Shown piece by piece: positions 47,711 through 57,016 of a stretch of DNA of 64,000 nucleotides. How positions within the stretch are numbered: position 1 is the stretch's first letter; each line of letters starts with the position of its first letter. The notes below the pieces were generated by a model. The model made no database searches, was not told the DNA's origin, and worked only from the letters and a program-made list of their open reading frames with translations. Position numbers and translations under genes: made by a program. The stretch is from Alphaproteobacteria bacterium (GTDB lineage Bacteria; Myxococcota_A; UBA796; CAJQPC01), in contig JACKEV010000010.1 in assembly GCA_020632795.1 (NCBI GenBank), forward strand, positions 620,001 to 684,000, read 5' to 3'.

Positions 47711-48511
47711 TCAGGACGCGGCCTGACCCGAGCGGCGCGAGTTGGTCGAGCGGGGCTTGCTGGCTTTGCGCTCGGCGGCCTTGTGGGTGTTCTCGGAGGC
47801 TTTGGCCTCGGCCTTGTCGAGGCGCTCCAGGGTCTTGGCGACCAGCTTGCGGATGTCCTTGTCGTCGCTCTGCGCGAAGGGAACGACCCTGTCGCGGAGG
47901 TGGTAGAGACCCTTCTTGCCGATGTTGTCGATGGCCAGGCTGTACATCCAGTCGTCGTCGAGCAGGGCGACGAGGACCTCGTCCCGGCGGGGGTGCTTCA
48001 GGCGGGCGAGGGCGTAGGCGAGACGCGAGCGGGGCTCTCCGTATCGTGGGTCCAAGGCCAGCTCAGCGATGGCGTCGAAGTGGGACTCGTCCGCGACGGT
48101 TTCCAATGCTCTGGCAACGGAAAACCGAGGAAGATCACTTCCCTTGACCGTCGGATCGATCTCACGCTTGAACTCCGCAATGAGCACCGGAGCGGCTACG
48201 GGTCTGAGGGACTTGTGGGAGAGTGTACGCGCGATATCGTCGCGCAGCCCATGCCATGTGAGCTTCGGCAACCACCTCATCAGGATCGGGTACGCGGGCC
48301 TTGGGTCAACGCCCCAATACCTGGCCTGCTCCCGAAGCTGGCCGACGGACTCCAACTCGAAGCCGGCCTCCCGCAACTCGGCCATGAGAGGGGCGGCGTC
48401 TGCGTGGTATGCGGCCGCTGCGTCATAGGAAGCCTGGGGACGGATACCCTTCTCTTCAATCCACCGGTTCCATCGTTGGCTGGGGAGTTCGGGTCGAGCT
48501 GGCTTCGTCAT
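47711..48511 (-). CDS. HEAT-repeat-like protein, putative immunity to the Rhs toxin
   Basis: A 266-residue helical protein. Repeating helix pairs with LAYALARLKHPRRDEVLVAL and VAKTLERLDKAEAKA-like segments (~110-240) look like HEAT/ARM repeats, and the C-terminal ~30 residues are basic and low complexity. The ATG shares one base with the Rhs stop (TAATG), so it is translated directly after the Rhs toxin. That position is where the cognate immunity gene should be. I have no sequence family for it. The lower GC content agrees with module exchange. Confidence 0.68.
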   Translation of the reverse strand: MTKPARPELPSQRWNRWIEEKGIRPQASYDAAAAYHADAAPLMAELREAGFELESVGQLREQARYWGVDPRPAYPILMRWLPKLTWHGLRDDIARTLSHKSLRPVAAPVLIAEFKREIDPTVKGSDLPRFSVARALETVADESHFDAIAELALDPRYGEPRSRLAYALARLKHPRRDEVLVALLDDDWMYSLAIDNIGKKGLYHLRDRVVPFAQSDDKDIRKLVAKTLERLDKAEAKASENTHKAAERKASKPRSTNSRRSGQAAS

Positions 48512-51500
48512 TACAGGTCTCGTTCCAGGATGATGCGGCCATCATCAACATGTTTCTGGAGGGTGGAACTCAGCTTGGTGTCCGATCGTACCTTGAGGTA
48601 GAAGCGGTAGCCTCGGGACTCCGCATAGGCAAGGTATTCCTTGAGCTGTGTGCTCATGTGCTGGTACTTCACGTTCTTGACCTCACCGATCTCTTTTTCG
48701 ATCGTGTCCAGATAGTCTGGAACCCTGTATTTCCCTGGTTTCCCTGGAATATCGATCCGCTCTGTGTTCCTCTCCCACCCCGCCGCCACCTCCCCCTGGC
48801 GCCCCCGCTCCACGGCGTCATCGATCGTCCACTCCCCGTTCGGCCCGCTGCCCCGCTCTCGGAGCATGGGCCCGCCGACATCTCGGTCCGGCCGCAGGTT
48901 GTTCAGGACGACCCCGCCGCCGTGGAGGGTCACCCCGGCCCCGGCCGTTGCCGCAGCAGTGCCAGGCGCAGCCGTTGTGCCTCCGAGCGCTGGTGAGAGC
49001 GCCATCGCCCCGCCGCCACCCATCATGAGCGTCTCACCGTTGCGGATCTCCCACAGCGCGACGCAGTAGGAGGCTCCCCGCCCGCCGGCTCGGCCGACCT
49101 CAAACAGCAGCGGGTAGTCCGCCTGCTGGGCCTGCATCTCAAGGAGCGGGTCGAGGGTGCCCCAGGCCAGGTCGCTGGAGAGCTGCCCGTTGTAGCCCTG
49201 GGCGACGGAGGATCCGGCGTCCCCGAGGTCTCCGGCCAGGATCCCGGCGGTCTCACCGGTGTCGCTGAGCCAACTGCCTGCCGCAGCCAGCGCTCGCCGA
49301 ACCGGTCCAGGTCCGTTGTCCGCGTTGAGATCCGGCATCCAGCCCAACTCGCCGTCCCAGGTCGTGCCGGTGTGGTGGTTGATCCTGGAGGTGATCGAAG
49401 CGCGGAGCCGAGACCCTGCGGTCTTCCGGCGCGCCCACCCGGGCGTCTCGGCGTAGGGGTTCGTCGCCTCCTCCACCGGGCCTCGTCGTCCAGGTCGCCC
49501 CGCGCGGCTCGGATCGACCTCGCTGCTCCCTCGCCACACCGCGCCCATGCCCTGGCTTCGCCGCTCCGAGCGCCTCGCCTGACGCTCTTTGCGCCGCTCC
49601 CGCCTCTGCTCGTTGCGCTCGGCGGTGAAGCCCAGCGGGTCGACGTACCGCAGCGGGTCACCCTCGGCGTAGCGGAAGCGATGAAGCCCACCGGCGAGCC
49701 CCTTGGGGTCGGTGCTCAGGAAGTGTCCGGCGTCGGCGTCATACGCTCGGTGCCGCGCCAGGAGCACCCCCGGCGCGTCGGGCAACACCTCCAGCCCGGC
49801 GAAGAGGAAGCGCTCGTCGTCCGCGACCGGTCCGAGGCCCCCGCCGAAGGCGTCGGGGGTGACCACGCTGCTGCCGCTGCGCAGCACGCTCCCGCGCGGA
49901 TCCGTGACCAGGGTGCGCCACTGCCCATCGAAAGCGCCCAGCAGCAGGCCCTCGGCGACGACATAGCTGCGGTCGGTCCCGTCACTCTGGGCGACCTCCA
50001 ACGGCCAGCGCCCACCGAGGCGCCACGCTGTCCGCCGGGGCTGCGCGCCGCCCTCATCCATCGAGACGACCCGGCCCGCCGCGTCCCGAACGAAGCTGTA
50101 CAGCAGGCCCTGCCCATCGCCGATCCCGGAGAGCGATCCGTCGGGGAAGCGCTCGTAGAACAGCGCGCGGTGGTCTTCCGTGATGCCGTCCAGATCGTCA
50201 TCGTAGAGGATCGCGCTGCCGACAGCCGAGGGCAGCGAGCCCTGCCAGGAGACCTCCTGGTCCAGCACACCGTCCCGCAGGACCTCGGTGCGCCGGCCGG
50301 CGGCGTCCAGCTCGTAGTGCAGGGCCTCGCCGGTGAAGCCCCGGACCTCGTCGACGAGCCAGCCGGGCTCGGCGTAGCCGTAGGTGTTCGTCCAGCCACC
50401 CACAGCGCTGTCGAAGCGGGTCTCGTCGGTGAGCCGGCCTCGGTCGTCGAAGACCCCGGACCAGGTGCTGCGGCCCCAGGCGCCCTGGGCGTCAATGTCC
50501 TCGATGCGGCCCATCCGGTCGTAGGTGATGCCGATGGACGTGTCGGGGGTCAGGACGTCGGTGGCCCGCGCCATCGCGTCGCGGCTGGTGAAGCGGGCGA
50601 CGACAGCACCGTCCAGCTCGACCTGGCTCAGCGTGAACGCGCCTCCAAAGAGCCGCCGGTCGTAGTCGATGCTTCGACCGGCCGGGGTGACCACGCGGCG
50701 CAACGCTCCGTTGCGGAACCACTCCCAGTCGGTGGTAGAGGCATTGCCGGCGACGACGCTGGTTCGGGCTTGAGGCCGCCCGGCGGCGTCATAGGTCCAG
50801 GTCTCGCTCGCCAGGATGAGGCCGTTCAGCGCGCTTCGGGTGGTCGCAGGGTTGCCCCAGGCGTCGAGGTTCGCCAGCTCCGAGACGAGGACGTCGCCGT
50901 CGTCGACCTCCTGGGCGATGAGCCGGCCGGCGGCGTCTCGGTGGAGCGTGGTCTGCCGCCAGCCGCCGCCGCTGCCGATGCGCTCCTCTCGGGTGACCCA
51001 GGGTGCGACATCCTCGCGATGCAGTTGACGGGTCTGGGCGCCGGCTCCCCAAGACTCCTCGTAGAGCAGGCCGTGGTCGTAGTCGAACTCCGTCGTCTCG
51101 TCGGGGGTGGCGAGGGTGTCGAGTCGGCCGGCGGCGGTCCAGGTCAGGTCGACGACGTAGTCGCTCAAGCCGGGGAGGTCTGCGGGCTGCCAGGTCGGGT
51201 CATCGAACCAGCCCCAGAGGGTGGCGGGGCGGCCGGCGCTGTCGAAGTCGGTGACCTCGCGGGCGAGCACGGAGCCGGTGGCGTCCAGGTGCTGGCGCTG
51301 CCAGAGGTCGGTGCCATCGTAGAGGAAGCGGTGGGTGGTGCCGTCCGGCTGGGCCTCGGCGATGAGGCGGCCGAGGCCGTCGTGCCAGGTGGTCGTCGTG
51401 GCCCCGACGGCGTCGGTGACGGTGGTCTCGGCGAAGCCGTTGGCGCTGGCGTAGCGGGTCGACCAGCTCGCGCCCTGGGCGTCTTGATGGAAGCGCTCGC

Positions 51501-54500
51501 GGCCTCGGGGGTCGTAGCGCCACAGCGACTCGGCGCCCTCGGCGTCGGTGTGTCGGCGCAGGCGGCCGAGGACGTCGACGTCTCGGCGCTCCAGGCCGCC
51601 GTCGGGGTTGATGACCTCACGCAGCTCGCCCCAGGCGTCGTGGGTGAACCGCGTCGTGCCGGTGCCGCTGTGGACAGGCCAGGCGGTGACGCTGGCGAGG
51701 CGGTCGGTGCTTGTCCAGGCGTAGACCTCGCCCCAGACTCCGGCGATCTCGCGCTCAGCGATCCGGTCCCAGGGGTCCCAGGTCAGGCTCTCGGTGACGC
51801 CCTCGGTGGTCTGTTGGATTACTCGGCCGGCGTCGTCGTAGGCCCAGGCGTTCAAGGTCCACGGGCCCTGGCTGACCTCAGCAGGGCGGCCGGTGAGGGT
51901 GTGGTCGATGAAGCGGACCACTCCGTCGCCGTCGACGATCTCGAAGGGCTGGCCCTGGGCGGTGTAGGCGACCTGCTCCACCCAGACGCCACCCCGGGCG
52001 ACGCCGGTCCGGCGACCGTGAACGTCGTGTTCGAAGGCCACCGCACGGCCGTTGACGTCGATGAGGCCGATGGGTTCGACATCGTCGCCGAAGGCCCAGG
52101 TCGTGACGCCGGAGAGGTCTTCGAGGCGCTGGGGGCGGCCGAGGGCGTCGGAGGTCTCGACGCTCACGTTGCCGTGCTCGTCGGTGATGGAGACGCGGGG
52201 GAGCGATGAGGTGGTGGCGTCGGTCCAGACCCTCGATTCGAGGGTGGTCAGGGTGCCGTCGTCGAGGGTCAAGCTGGTGAGGCGGCCGACGCCGTCCCAG
52301 GTGTAGACCTCGGCGACGCCGTCGGACTGCTCAGCGCGGACCACACGGCCCATCGGATCGTGGTCCCAGGACCAGGCGCGGGTGCAGGTCGTCAGCGCGA
52401 TGCTGTTGGCCGGCAGGCAGCTCGTGGTGGCGCGGAGCTGGGCGGCGTTGAGGCGGTGGAGGTCGTCGTAGCCGTAGTCGGTGACGCCCTCGGGGTCTTC
52501 GATCCAGAGGGTGCGGCCGAAGGCGTCGACCTCCCAAGCCGAGCGCAGGCGTCCTTCAAGCCAGCGCTCACCGCCGAGGGTGTCGGTGATGACCTCCTGC
52601 TCGCGGCCGAGGGGGTCGAGGACGAGGCGGCGGCCGGGGTGATGCTCGACTCGGGTGGTGAGCCAGCGCAAGGTCGTCTCATGGGCCGCATGTTGCACCG
52701 CAACAATTCGACCCAGACCGTCTCGGGTCAGGGTCTCGGCGATGGCCGGACCACCGTCGGTGCCGTAGGGGGCGCTGATCACCATCGGGAGGCCGTCGCT
52801 GCCATAGCCGGTCCACTGGCGGATCTCGTCCAGGCAGGCGCCACCAGCATCCTCGCAGACGGAGGTCAGCGTGGGGCGACCGAAGCCGTCGAGCCAGAGG
52901 CGCTCCAAGCGGCCGTCGTTGGAGAGGGTGGTCTCGCGGGGGCCAGTGGTGTCCGGGTCGTCGTCGTAGCTGGTCGAGGTCTCCAGGGTCGTGACGGTGC
53001 CGTCGTCGTTGGGGACGGTTGTGGTGACGACGTGGGCGCGGTTGAAGGCGTCGTAGGCGGTGACGGTCTCGACCCCCTCCCAGGTCTCGACCTCGGGGCG
53101 GCAGAGGGCGTCAGGAATGGTGGTACGGATCCGGCCGACGGGGTCGGTGTAGCGGGTGGCGAGGCCGCACCACTCCCGCGACCAGGCTTCCGAGGTGCCG
53201 TCAGGGTGGGCAACAGCGACGATCTGACCGTGGGCGTCGTAGCGCGTCGTCGTGGTCAGGCAGCGGGTGCCGGTGCCACAGACCTCCTCCTCCTCGGGCA
53301 GATCGAAGGCGACGAAGCGGGAGCGGGTCATTGTCTCGTAGGTGGTCCGGGCGTCGGAGACGCTCCAACCCAGCGCATGGGTGCCCCAGGCCGTGACGTC
53401 GAAGGGGCCCCAGGAGAGGTCGGTGAACAGGTCGTCGTCGGGGGTGTCGGGATCTCTCCAGTCGCTGCGGCGGGTGAGTTGGTGGGCGACGTCGTAGGAC
53501 CACGTTGTGATGCGGAGGTCGACCTCGGTGGGGTCGGTGGCCTCGGGCCAGGGGATGGAGGGGTGGGTGCCGACGAAGTCGGGAGCGACGTCCGGGAGCG
53601 GTGTGTCCAACACGACCGGCGTCGAGGAGGGCTCGCCTGCGACGGGCACCACGGGCGGCCCTGGTACTCGGTCGGCCAGGCCAGAGAGGGCGATGAAGGC
53701 GGGGCGCTCGTCAGCCGGGAAGAGGACGTCTGCGCTGGGTTCGTCCTCGGGAGGCTCCAGATACCAGCCCAGCGACGCGATCCACTCCTCGGCACCCGGC
53801 GGCGTCGTGTCCCAGCCCAGGCAGTCGGCGATGACGTCGTCGGCTGTCACCGACTGTCGCCGATTTCCCATCGCGTCGGTCCAACCGTGGCCGACCTCGG
53901 CTTCGCAGGCCCGCTGGAGGGGGTTGAAGTAGGGTGGGCTCGCGTCGAAGAACCAGCCGGAGGCCGTCTCCTCGTAGTAGGAGGCGACGCTGACCCGCGC
54001 GAGGGTGCCATCGGTGCGCCACGCCGCGCTGTAGATGGGAAGGCCGGCGACATGCGGCATGGTGCCGAAGGCGAAGGCTTCGAGAGCGCCGCGCGCGTTG
54101 GTCCGCTCGACCAGGCCGAAGCCCTGGAACTCCCGGTCCCACATCACCCCGCGTTGGTAGCGGTACGTGACGAGGCCGTCGGCGCCGTCCTCGGACTCCA
54201 GGACGATGAGGTTGTCGGGCAGGTCGGGGTTGTCGAGGGCGGAAGCGCCCCAGCTCAGGGAGGTTGTGCCGCCCCAGGGGCCTTCGACCTCGACGGGCCA
54301 GCCCTCGGGCTGGGTGCGGGTGCTCAGGCGAAGCTCCACCTGCCAGTCGAAGATGAGATCCTCGGGCGGATGCCCTGCTGCAGGCTGAGGGTCGAAGACG
54401 AGCTGGTCGGTGAAGCCGTCGCCATCGAAGTCCGCGAGCACCGTCGAGCCCGGCCACGGCATCTGCCCGCCGATGGCGCTGAGGCCGGGGTCGAAGTCGA

Positions 54501-56604
54501 CGGGCACGTCCTCCCCGCCGCTCGCTACGAGGCCGAAACCGCCGATGAGACCGCGATCGTAGGCGCCCATGACCACGCCACCGGCTCCCCCGCCGCCGAT
54601 CTCCAACTGGAGCAGCTCGACCGTGCCACCGCGGTTCAGGTCGAGGGCTGCGAAGTGCTCCCGGAAGGTGTGGAACCAGCCGCCGTTCAGCAGGAAGCCG
54701 TAGTGGGAGAGATCGACCTCGGCCATGAAGGGGCGACCGGCCGAGAGCCCGGAGTCGACGAAGCCCCCGCGCCCGTCACCGTAGAAGATGCGGCTGAAGA
54801 GCGAGGTCTCCACGGGCACGTCGCGGGTGTGGCCCTGGGCGTCGGTCTGCTCCTCCCAGCAGGCGTAGAGGGCGACGGCGAGGTCGGTGAGGCCGTCGTT
54901 GTTGAGGTCGGTGAAGCGGCTCTGCGAGGCGGCGTATGCGCGATCGGTGAGCGTGCCGAGGGTGTGGGTCGGGACCGTATTCGCCGTGCTCGGGCAGGTG
55001 GCCAGAGCGGCGAGGAAGTCGGCGGGGCGGTCGTCGTAGCCGAACATGCCCGTGCGCTCCAAAGGCACGTCCATCGGGCGGGCGTCGGCGGGGTCGAACC
55101 AGGGCTCCACACCCATGTTCGGGATCCACCAGGTCTCGGCGTGGGTCCAGTGGACGCCGTCTCCAGCGGCGGGCAGGACGAGGTCGACGAGGCCGTCGCC
55201 GTCGACGTCCGCGAAGGTGCCGTCGCGGAGGACGTCGTGTTGGGCGTGGGCGAAGGTGGAGAGGCCCAAAGGCCGGCGTTGGTGGCCCTGGAGTACCTCC
55301 GCGCCCGAGCTGGAGTTGACGAGCAGTTCGTCCTGGCCGTCGCCGTCGAGGTCGACCAGCGCGAAGCCCCGCTGGGTTTCGACCAGGGTGGCGTCGATCT
55401 CCTGCTCCAGGAGGGATTCCCAGACCGGATCCGCGACGAAGGAGGCGCCCGTGTTGACGTAGGCCTGGTGGTCGACGGCGCAGCCGAAGGGCGGGGTGGG
55501 CTGGTTCCAGGGGCTCTCGGCGGTGAGCGGAGGTGCGTTGCAGCGGAAGCCGAGGACGACGAGGTCGGGCAGGGCGTCACCGTTGAGCGACGCGGCCATC
55601 GGGAGCGTCCACTGGCCGTCGATGGTGGCGGTGGCGCTGCCGAAGGGTCGGGGCAGCTCGGCGGTGAGGTCGAGGCCGGGGGACCAGTCGTCGGTCTCAG
55701 AGTGGGGGGTCACGCAGCGAAGTGGCTTGGCCTCTCCCGCGTCGCCATGCTGCCAGACGCGACGGAGCCGGGAGACGGTGGCGTCTCCAGCAAGCCGGCC
55801 CGAGCAGTCTGTGCCGGGCTCGTCCTGGTACTCGACGCTGTGGCGACTCCAGAGGTGGCCGTCGACCTCGACGGTGACCTCGTCCAGGCGGTCAGCGTGG
55901 AGTTGGAGCAGGCCCACCGAGAGGTCCGCGCGCGGGTCGGGGCGGGCCTCGTAGGCGAAGCGGACCTCGACGTGACCGTCGCCGAAGCTGATGCGGTCGA
56001 GCAGGGGCCAGCCGGTGAAGCTGACGTAGTCGTAGACGATGGTGTTGCCCGACGGGTCGACCACCAGCGCGAGCTTCCATTGGGCTGTGTTCATCAGGGT
56101 TTCAGCATCGGACTCATCGATGAGCACGGTGGCGTCGACACCAGCGGTGGACGACTCTCCGTAGACCCATCGCCATCCGTCTTGCCGGCGGGTCCAGGTG
56201 TTGGACTCCAGGTCGTAGTCGAAGCGGGAGCCGTCCCACACCTCCGGCTCGTACCAGCCGCCGACCTGGATGAGGTCCTGGCCGTCGAGTTGGAAGCGGA
56301 CGTCGCCGGGCTCCGGTACGCCACCGGTCGGGGAGCGGCGGGTGATGGTGGGGACGTCGAGGCGGGCGCCTGCGCCCAGGGGGCCGTCGCGGACGGTGGG
56401 GTCGAGGATGAGCGCGAGGTCAGGGGTGTTGGGGGCCGGAGGCAGCTCGATGGGGATGACGTCGACCCAGGCGCCTCGGGAGAGGCCGGGGGACGCCGTG
56501 AGCGCTGGCGTGGCCTCGGGAGCGCCGAGGGGACCTTCGGCGTCGGCGGCGTGGGTGGAGCCGATCCAACAGGCAGCGATCAGCGCGGCGGCGCAGTGGA
56601 GCAT
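48511..56604 (-). CDS. SpvB/TcdB-Rhs polymorphic toxin with C-terminal REase-fold domain
   Basis: A 2697-residue exported toxin. A signal peptide (or lipobox, IAAC near residue 12) ends near STHA. Residues ~40-1000 are an SpvB/TcdB-like N-terminal region with FG-GAP loops (DLDGDGQDELLV, DVDGDGLVDLVL, DLNNDGLTDLAV) and a TcdB middle region (RYQRGVMWDREFQGFG). Residues ~1100-2250 are YD/Rhs repeats (many YDxxGRL... units). The core closes with DPKGL and DPLGF near 2322, the usual cleavage point. After an Arg/Glu-rich linker and pre-toxin (~2400-2590) comes a PD-(D/E)xK domain with GEVKNVKYQ near 2641, like Tox-REase-7. The Rhs shell would enclose and release the toxin. Confidence 0.88.
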   Translation of the reverse strand: MLHCAAALIAACWIGSTHAADAEGPLGAPEATPALTASPGLSRGAWVDVIPIELPPAPNTPDLALILDPTVRDGPLGAGARLDVPTITRRSPTGGVPEPGDVRFQLDGQDLIQVGGWYEPEVWDGSRFDYDLESNTWTRRQDGWRWVYGESSTAGVDATVLIDESDAETLMNTAQWKLALVVDPSGNTIVYDYVSFTGWPLLDRISFGDGHVEVRFAYEARPDPRADLSVGLLQLHADRLDEVTVEVDGHLWSRHSVEYQDEPGTDCSGRLAGDATVSRLRRVWQHGDAGEAKPLRCVTPHSETDDWSPGLDLTAELPRPFGSATATIDGQWTLPMAASLNGDALPDLVVLGFRCNAPPLTAESPWNQPTPPFGCAVDHQAYVNTGASFVADPVWESLLEQEIDATLVETQRGFALVDLDGDGQDELLVNSSSGAEVLQGHQRRPLGLSTFAHAQHDVLRDGTFADVDGDGLVDLVLPAAGDGVHWTHAETWWIPNMGVEPWFDPADARPMDVPLERTGMFGYDDRPADFLAALATCPSTANTVPTHTLGTLTDRAYAASQSRFTDLNNDGLTDLAVALYACWEEQTDAQGHTRDVPVETSLFSRIFYGDGRGGFVDSGLSAGRPFMAEVDLSHYGFLLNGGWFHTFREHFAALDLNRGGTVELLQLEIGGGGAGGVVMGAYDRGLIGGFGLVASGGEDVPVDFDPGLSAIGGQMPWPGSTVLADFDGDGFTDQLVFDPQPAAGHPPEDLIFDWQVELRLSTRTQPEGWPVEVEGPWGGTTSLSWGASALDNPDLPDNLIVLESEDGADGLVTYRYQRGVMWDREFQGFGLVERTNARGALEAFAFGTMPHVAGLPIYSAAWRTDGTLARVSVASYYEETASGWFFDASPPYFNPLQRACEAEVGHGWTDAMGNRRQSVTADDVIADCLGWDTTPPGAEEWIASLGWYLEPPEDEPSADVLFPADERPAFIALSGLADRVPGPPVVPVAGEPSSTPVVLDTPLPDVAPDFVGTHPSIPWPEATDPTEVDLRITTWSYDVAHQLTRRSDWRDPDTPDDDLFTDLSWGPFDVTAWGTHALGWSVSDARTTYETMTRSRFVAFDLPEEEEVCGTGTRCLTTTTRYDAHGQIVAVAHPDGTSEAWSREWCGLATRYTDPVGRIRTTIPDALCRPEVETWEGVETVTAYDAFNRAHVVTTTVPNDDGTVTTLETSTSYDDDPDTTGPRETTLSNDGRLERLWLDGFGRPTLTSVCEDAGGACLDEIRQWTGYGSDGLPMVISAPYGTDGGPAIAETLTRDGLGRIVAVQHAAHETTLRWLTTRVEHHPGRRLVLDPLGREQEVITDTLGGERWLEGRLRSAWEVDAFGRTLWIEDPEGVTDYGYDDLHRLNAAQLRATTSCLPANSIALTTCTRAWSWDHDPMGRVVRAEQSDGVAEVYTWDGVGRLTSLTLDDGTLTTLESRVWTDATTSSLPRVSITDEHGNVSVETSDALGRPQRLEDLSGVTTWAFGDDVEPIGLIDVNGRAVAFEHDVHGRRTGVARGGVWVEQVAYTAQGQPFEIVDGDGVVRFIDHTLTGRPAEVSQGPWTLNAWAYDDAGRVIQQTTEGVTESLTWDPWDRIAEREIAGVWGEVYAWTSTDRLASVTAWPVHSGTGTTRFTHDAWGELREVINPDGGLERRDVDVLGRLRRHTDAEGAESLWRYDPRGRERFHQDAQGASWSTRYASANGFAETTVTDAVGATTTTWHDGLGRLIAEAQPDGTTHRFLYDGTDLWQRQHLDATGSVLAREVTDFDSAGRPATLWGWFDDPTWQPADLPGLSDYVVDLTWTAAGRLDTLATPDETTEFDYDHGLLYEESWGAGAQTRQLHREDVAPWVTREERIGSGGGWRQTTLHRDAAGRLIAQEVDDGDVLVSELANLDAWGNPATTRSALNGLILASETWTYDAAGRPQARTSVVAGNASTTDWEWFRNGALRRVVTPAGRSIDYDRRLFGGAFTLSQVELDGAVVARFTSRDAMARATDVLTPDTSIGITYDRMGRIEDIDAQGAWGRSTWSGVFDDRGRLTDETRFDSAVGGWTNTYGYAEPGWLVDEVRGFTGEALHYELDAAGRRTEVLRDGVLDQEVSWQGSLPSAVGSAILYDDDLDGITEDHRALFYERFPDGSLSGIGDGQGLLYSFVRDAAGRVVSMDEGGAQPRRTAWRLGGRWPLEVAQSDGTDRSYVVAEGLLLGAFDGQWRTLVTDPRGSVLRSGSSVVTPDAFGGGLGPVADDERFLFAGLEVLPDAPGVLLARHRAYDADAGHFLSTDPKGLAGGLHRFRYAEGDPLRYVDPLGFTAERNEQRRERRKERQARRSERRSQGMGAVWRGSSEVDPSRAGRPGRRGPVEEATNPYAETPGWARRKTAGSRLRASITSRINHHTGTTWDGELGWMPDLNADNGPGPVRRALAAAGSWLSDTGETAGILAGDLGDAGSSVAQGYNGQLSSDLAWGTLDPLLEMQAQQADYPLLFEVGRAGGRGASYCVALWEIRNGETLMMGGGGAMALSPALGGTTAAPGTAAATAGAGVTLHGGGVVLNNLRPDRDVGGPMLRERGSGPNGEWTIDDAVERGRQGEVAAGWERNTERIDIPGKPGKYRVPDYLDTIEKEIGEVKNVKYQHMSTQLKEYLAYAESRGYRFYLKVRSDTKLSSTLQKHVDDGRIILERDL

Positions 56605-57016
56605 GACGTCCTCTCGAAGTCGGCGTCAGGACGACGTCCTCGGTCCCCGGACGTCTTGGGCGACGCTACCACCTGGAGGCGCGGCGCTCTCCGAGAATGT
56701 CCCGGCGAGCGTCAGAGTTGACAGAAGTTGGCGCCGATGGTCAGGGCGGCAGCCGGCACACCTGCCCCTGGGGGGCGACCCGGCCCCGAACCACCAGAGC
56801 CTCCGCCAGCTTCACCCCGCCGCGCGCCTGCGCGCCGTCCGCGCCAGACGAGGCGTCTGATCGACCGGATAAGGCCCCTCCCGCCATGAAGCGCTTCGCA
56901 TCAGCATGATGCGTTTCGTACCTCCCTAACGGTGCGTACCGCACCACACACCGCCGGATCCCCCAAGACACCGCCCTGGCACGCCTCCTGCATTCCCGCC
57001 GCGCAGGAGAAACGCC
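56605..57016. other. Intergenic region between the Rhs gene and the next gene, with clustered palindromes
   Basis: A 412-bp gap, the largest in the window. Near the Rhs side there are repeats of GACGTC motifs (for example GGACGACGTCC at about 56629). At 56888-56945 three perfect inverted repeats lie close together (see separate entry). A lone TTGACA at 56718 lacks a -10 partner. A short minus-strand frame (56741-56815) reads VKLAEALVVRG, but nothing follows it. Confidence 0.5.
56888..56945. promoter_or_regulatory. Cluster of three perfect inverted repeats
   Basis: GAAGCGCTTC (56888-56897), GCATCAGCATGATGC (56898-56912, six-base arms) and GGTGCGTACCGCACC (56931-56945, six-base arms) lie within 58 bp upstream of the gene at 57017. 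Such a cluster could hold operators or an mRNA structure. Confidence 0.45.

Noticed and set aside
56718..56723. Perfect TTGACA -35 hexamer
   Set aside because: No -10-like sequence lies 15-19 bases downstream.
56741..56815. Short minus-strand frame VKLAEALVVRG resembling the start of DIP1984-type proteins
   Set aside because: Only about ten residues resemble that family, and what follows has no further similarity in any frame.
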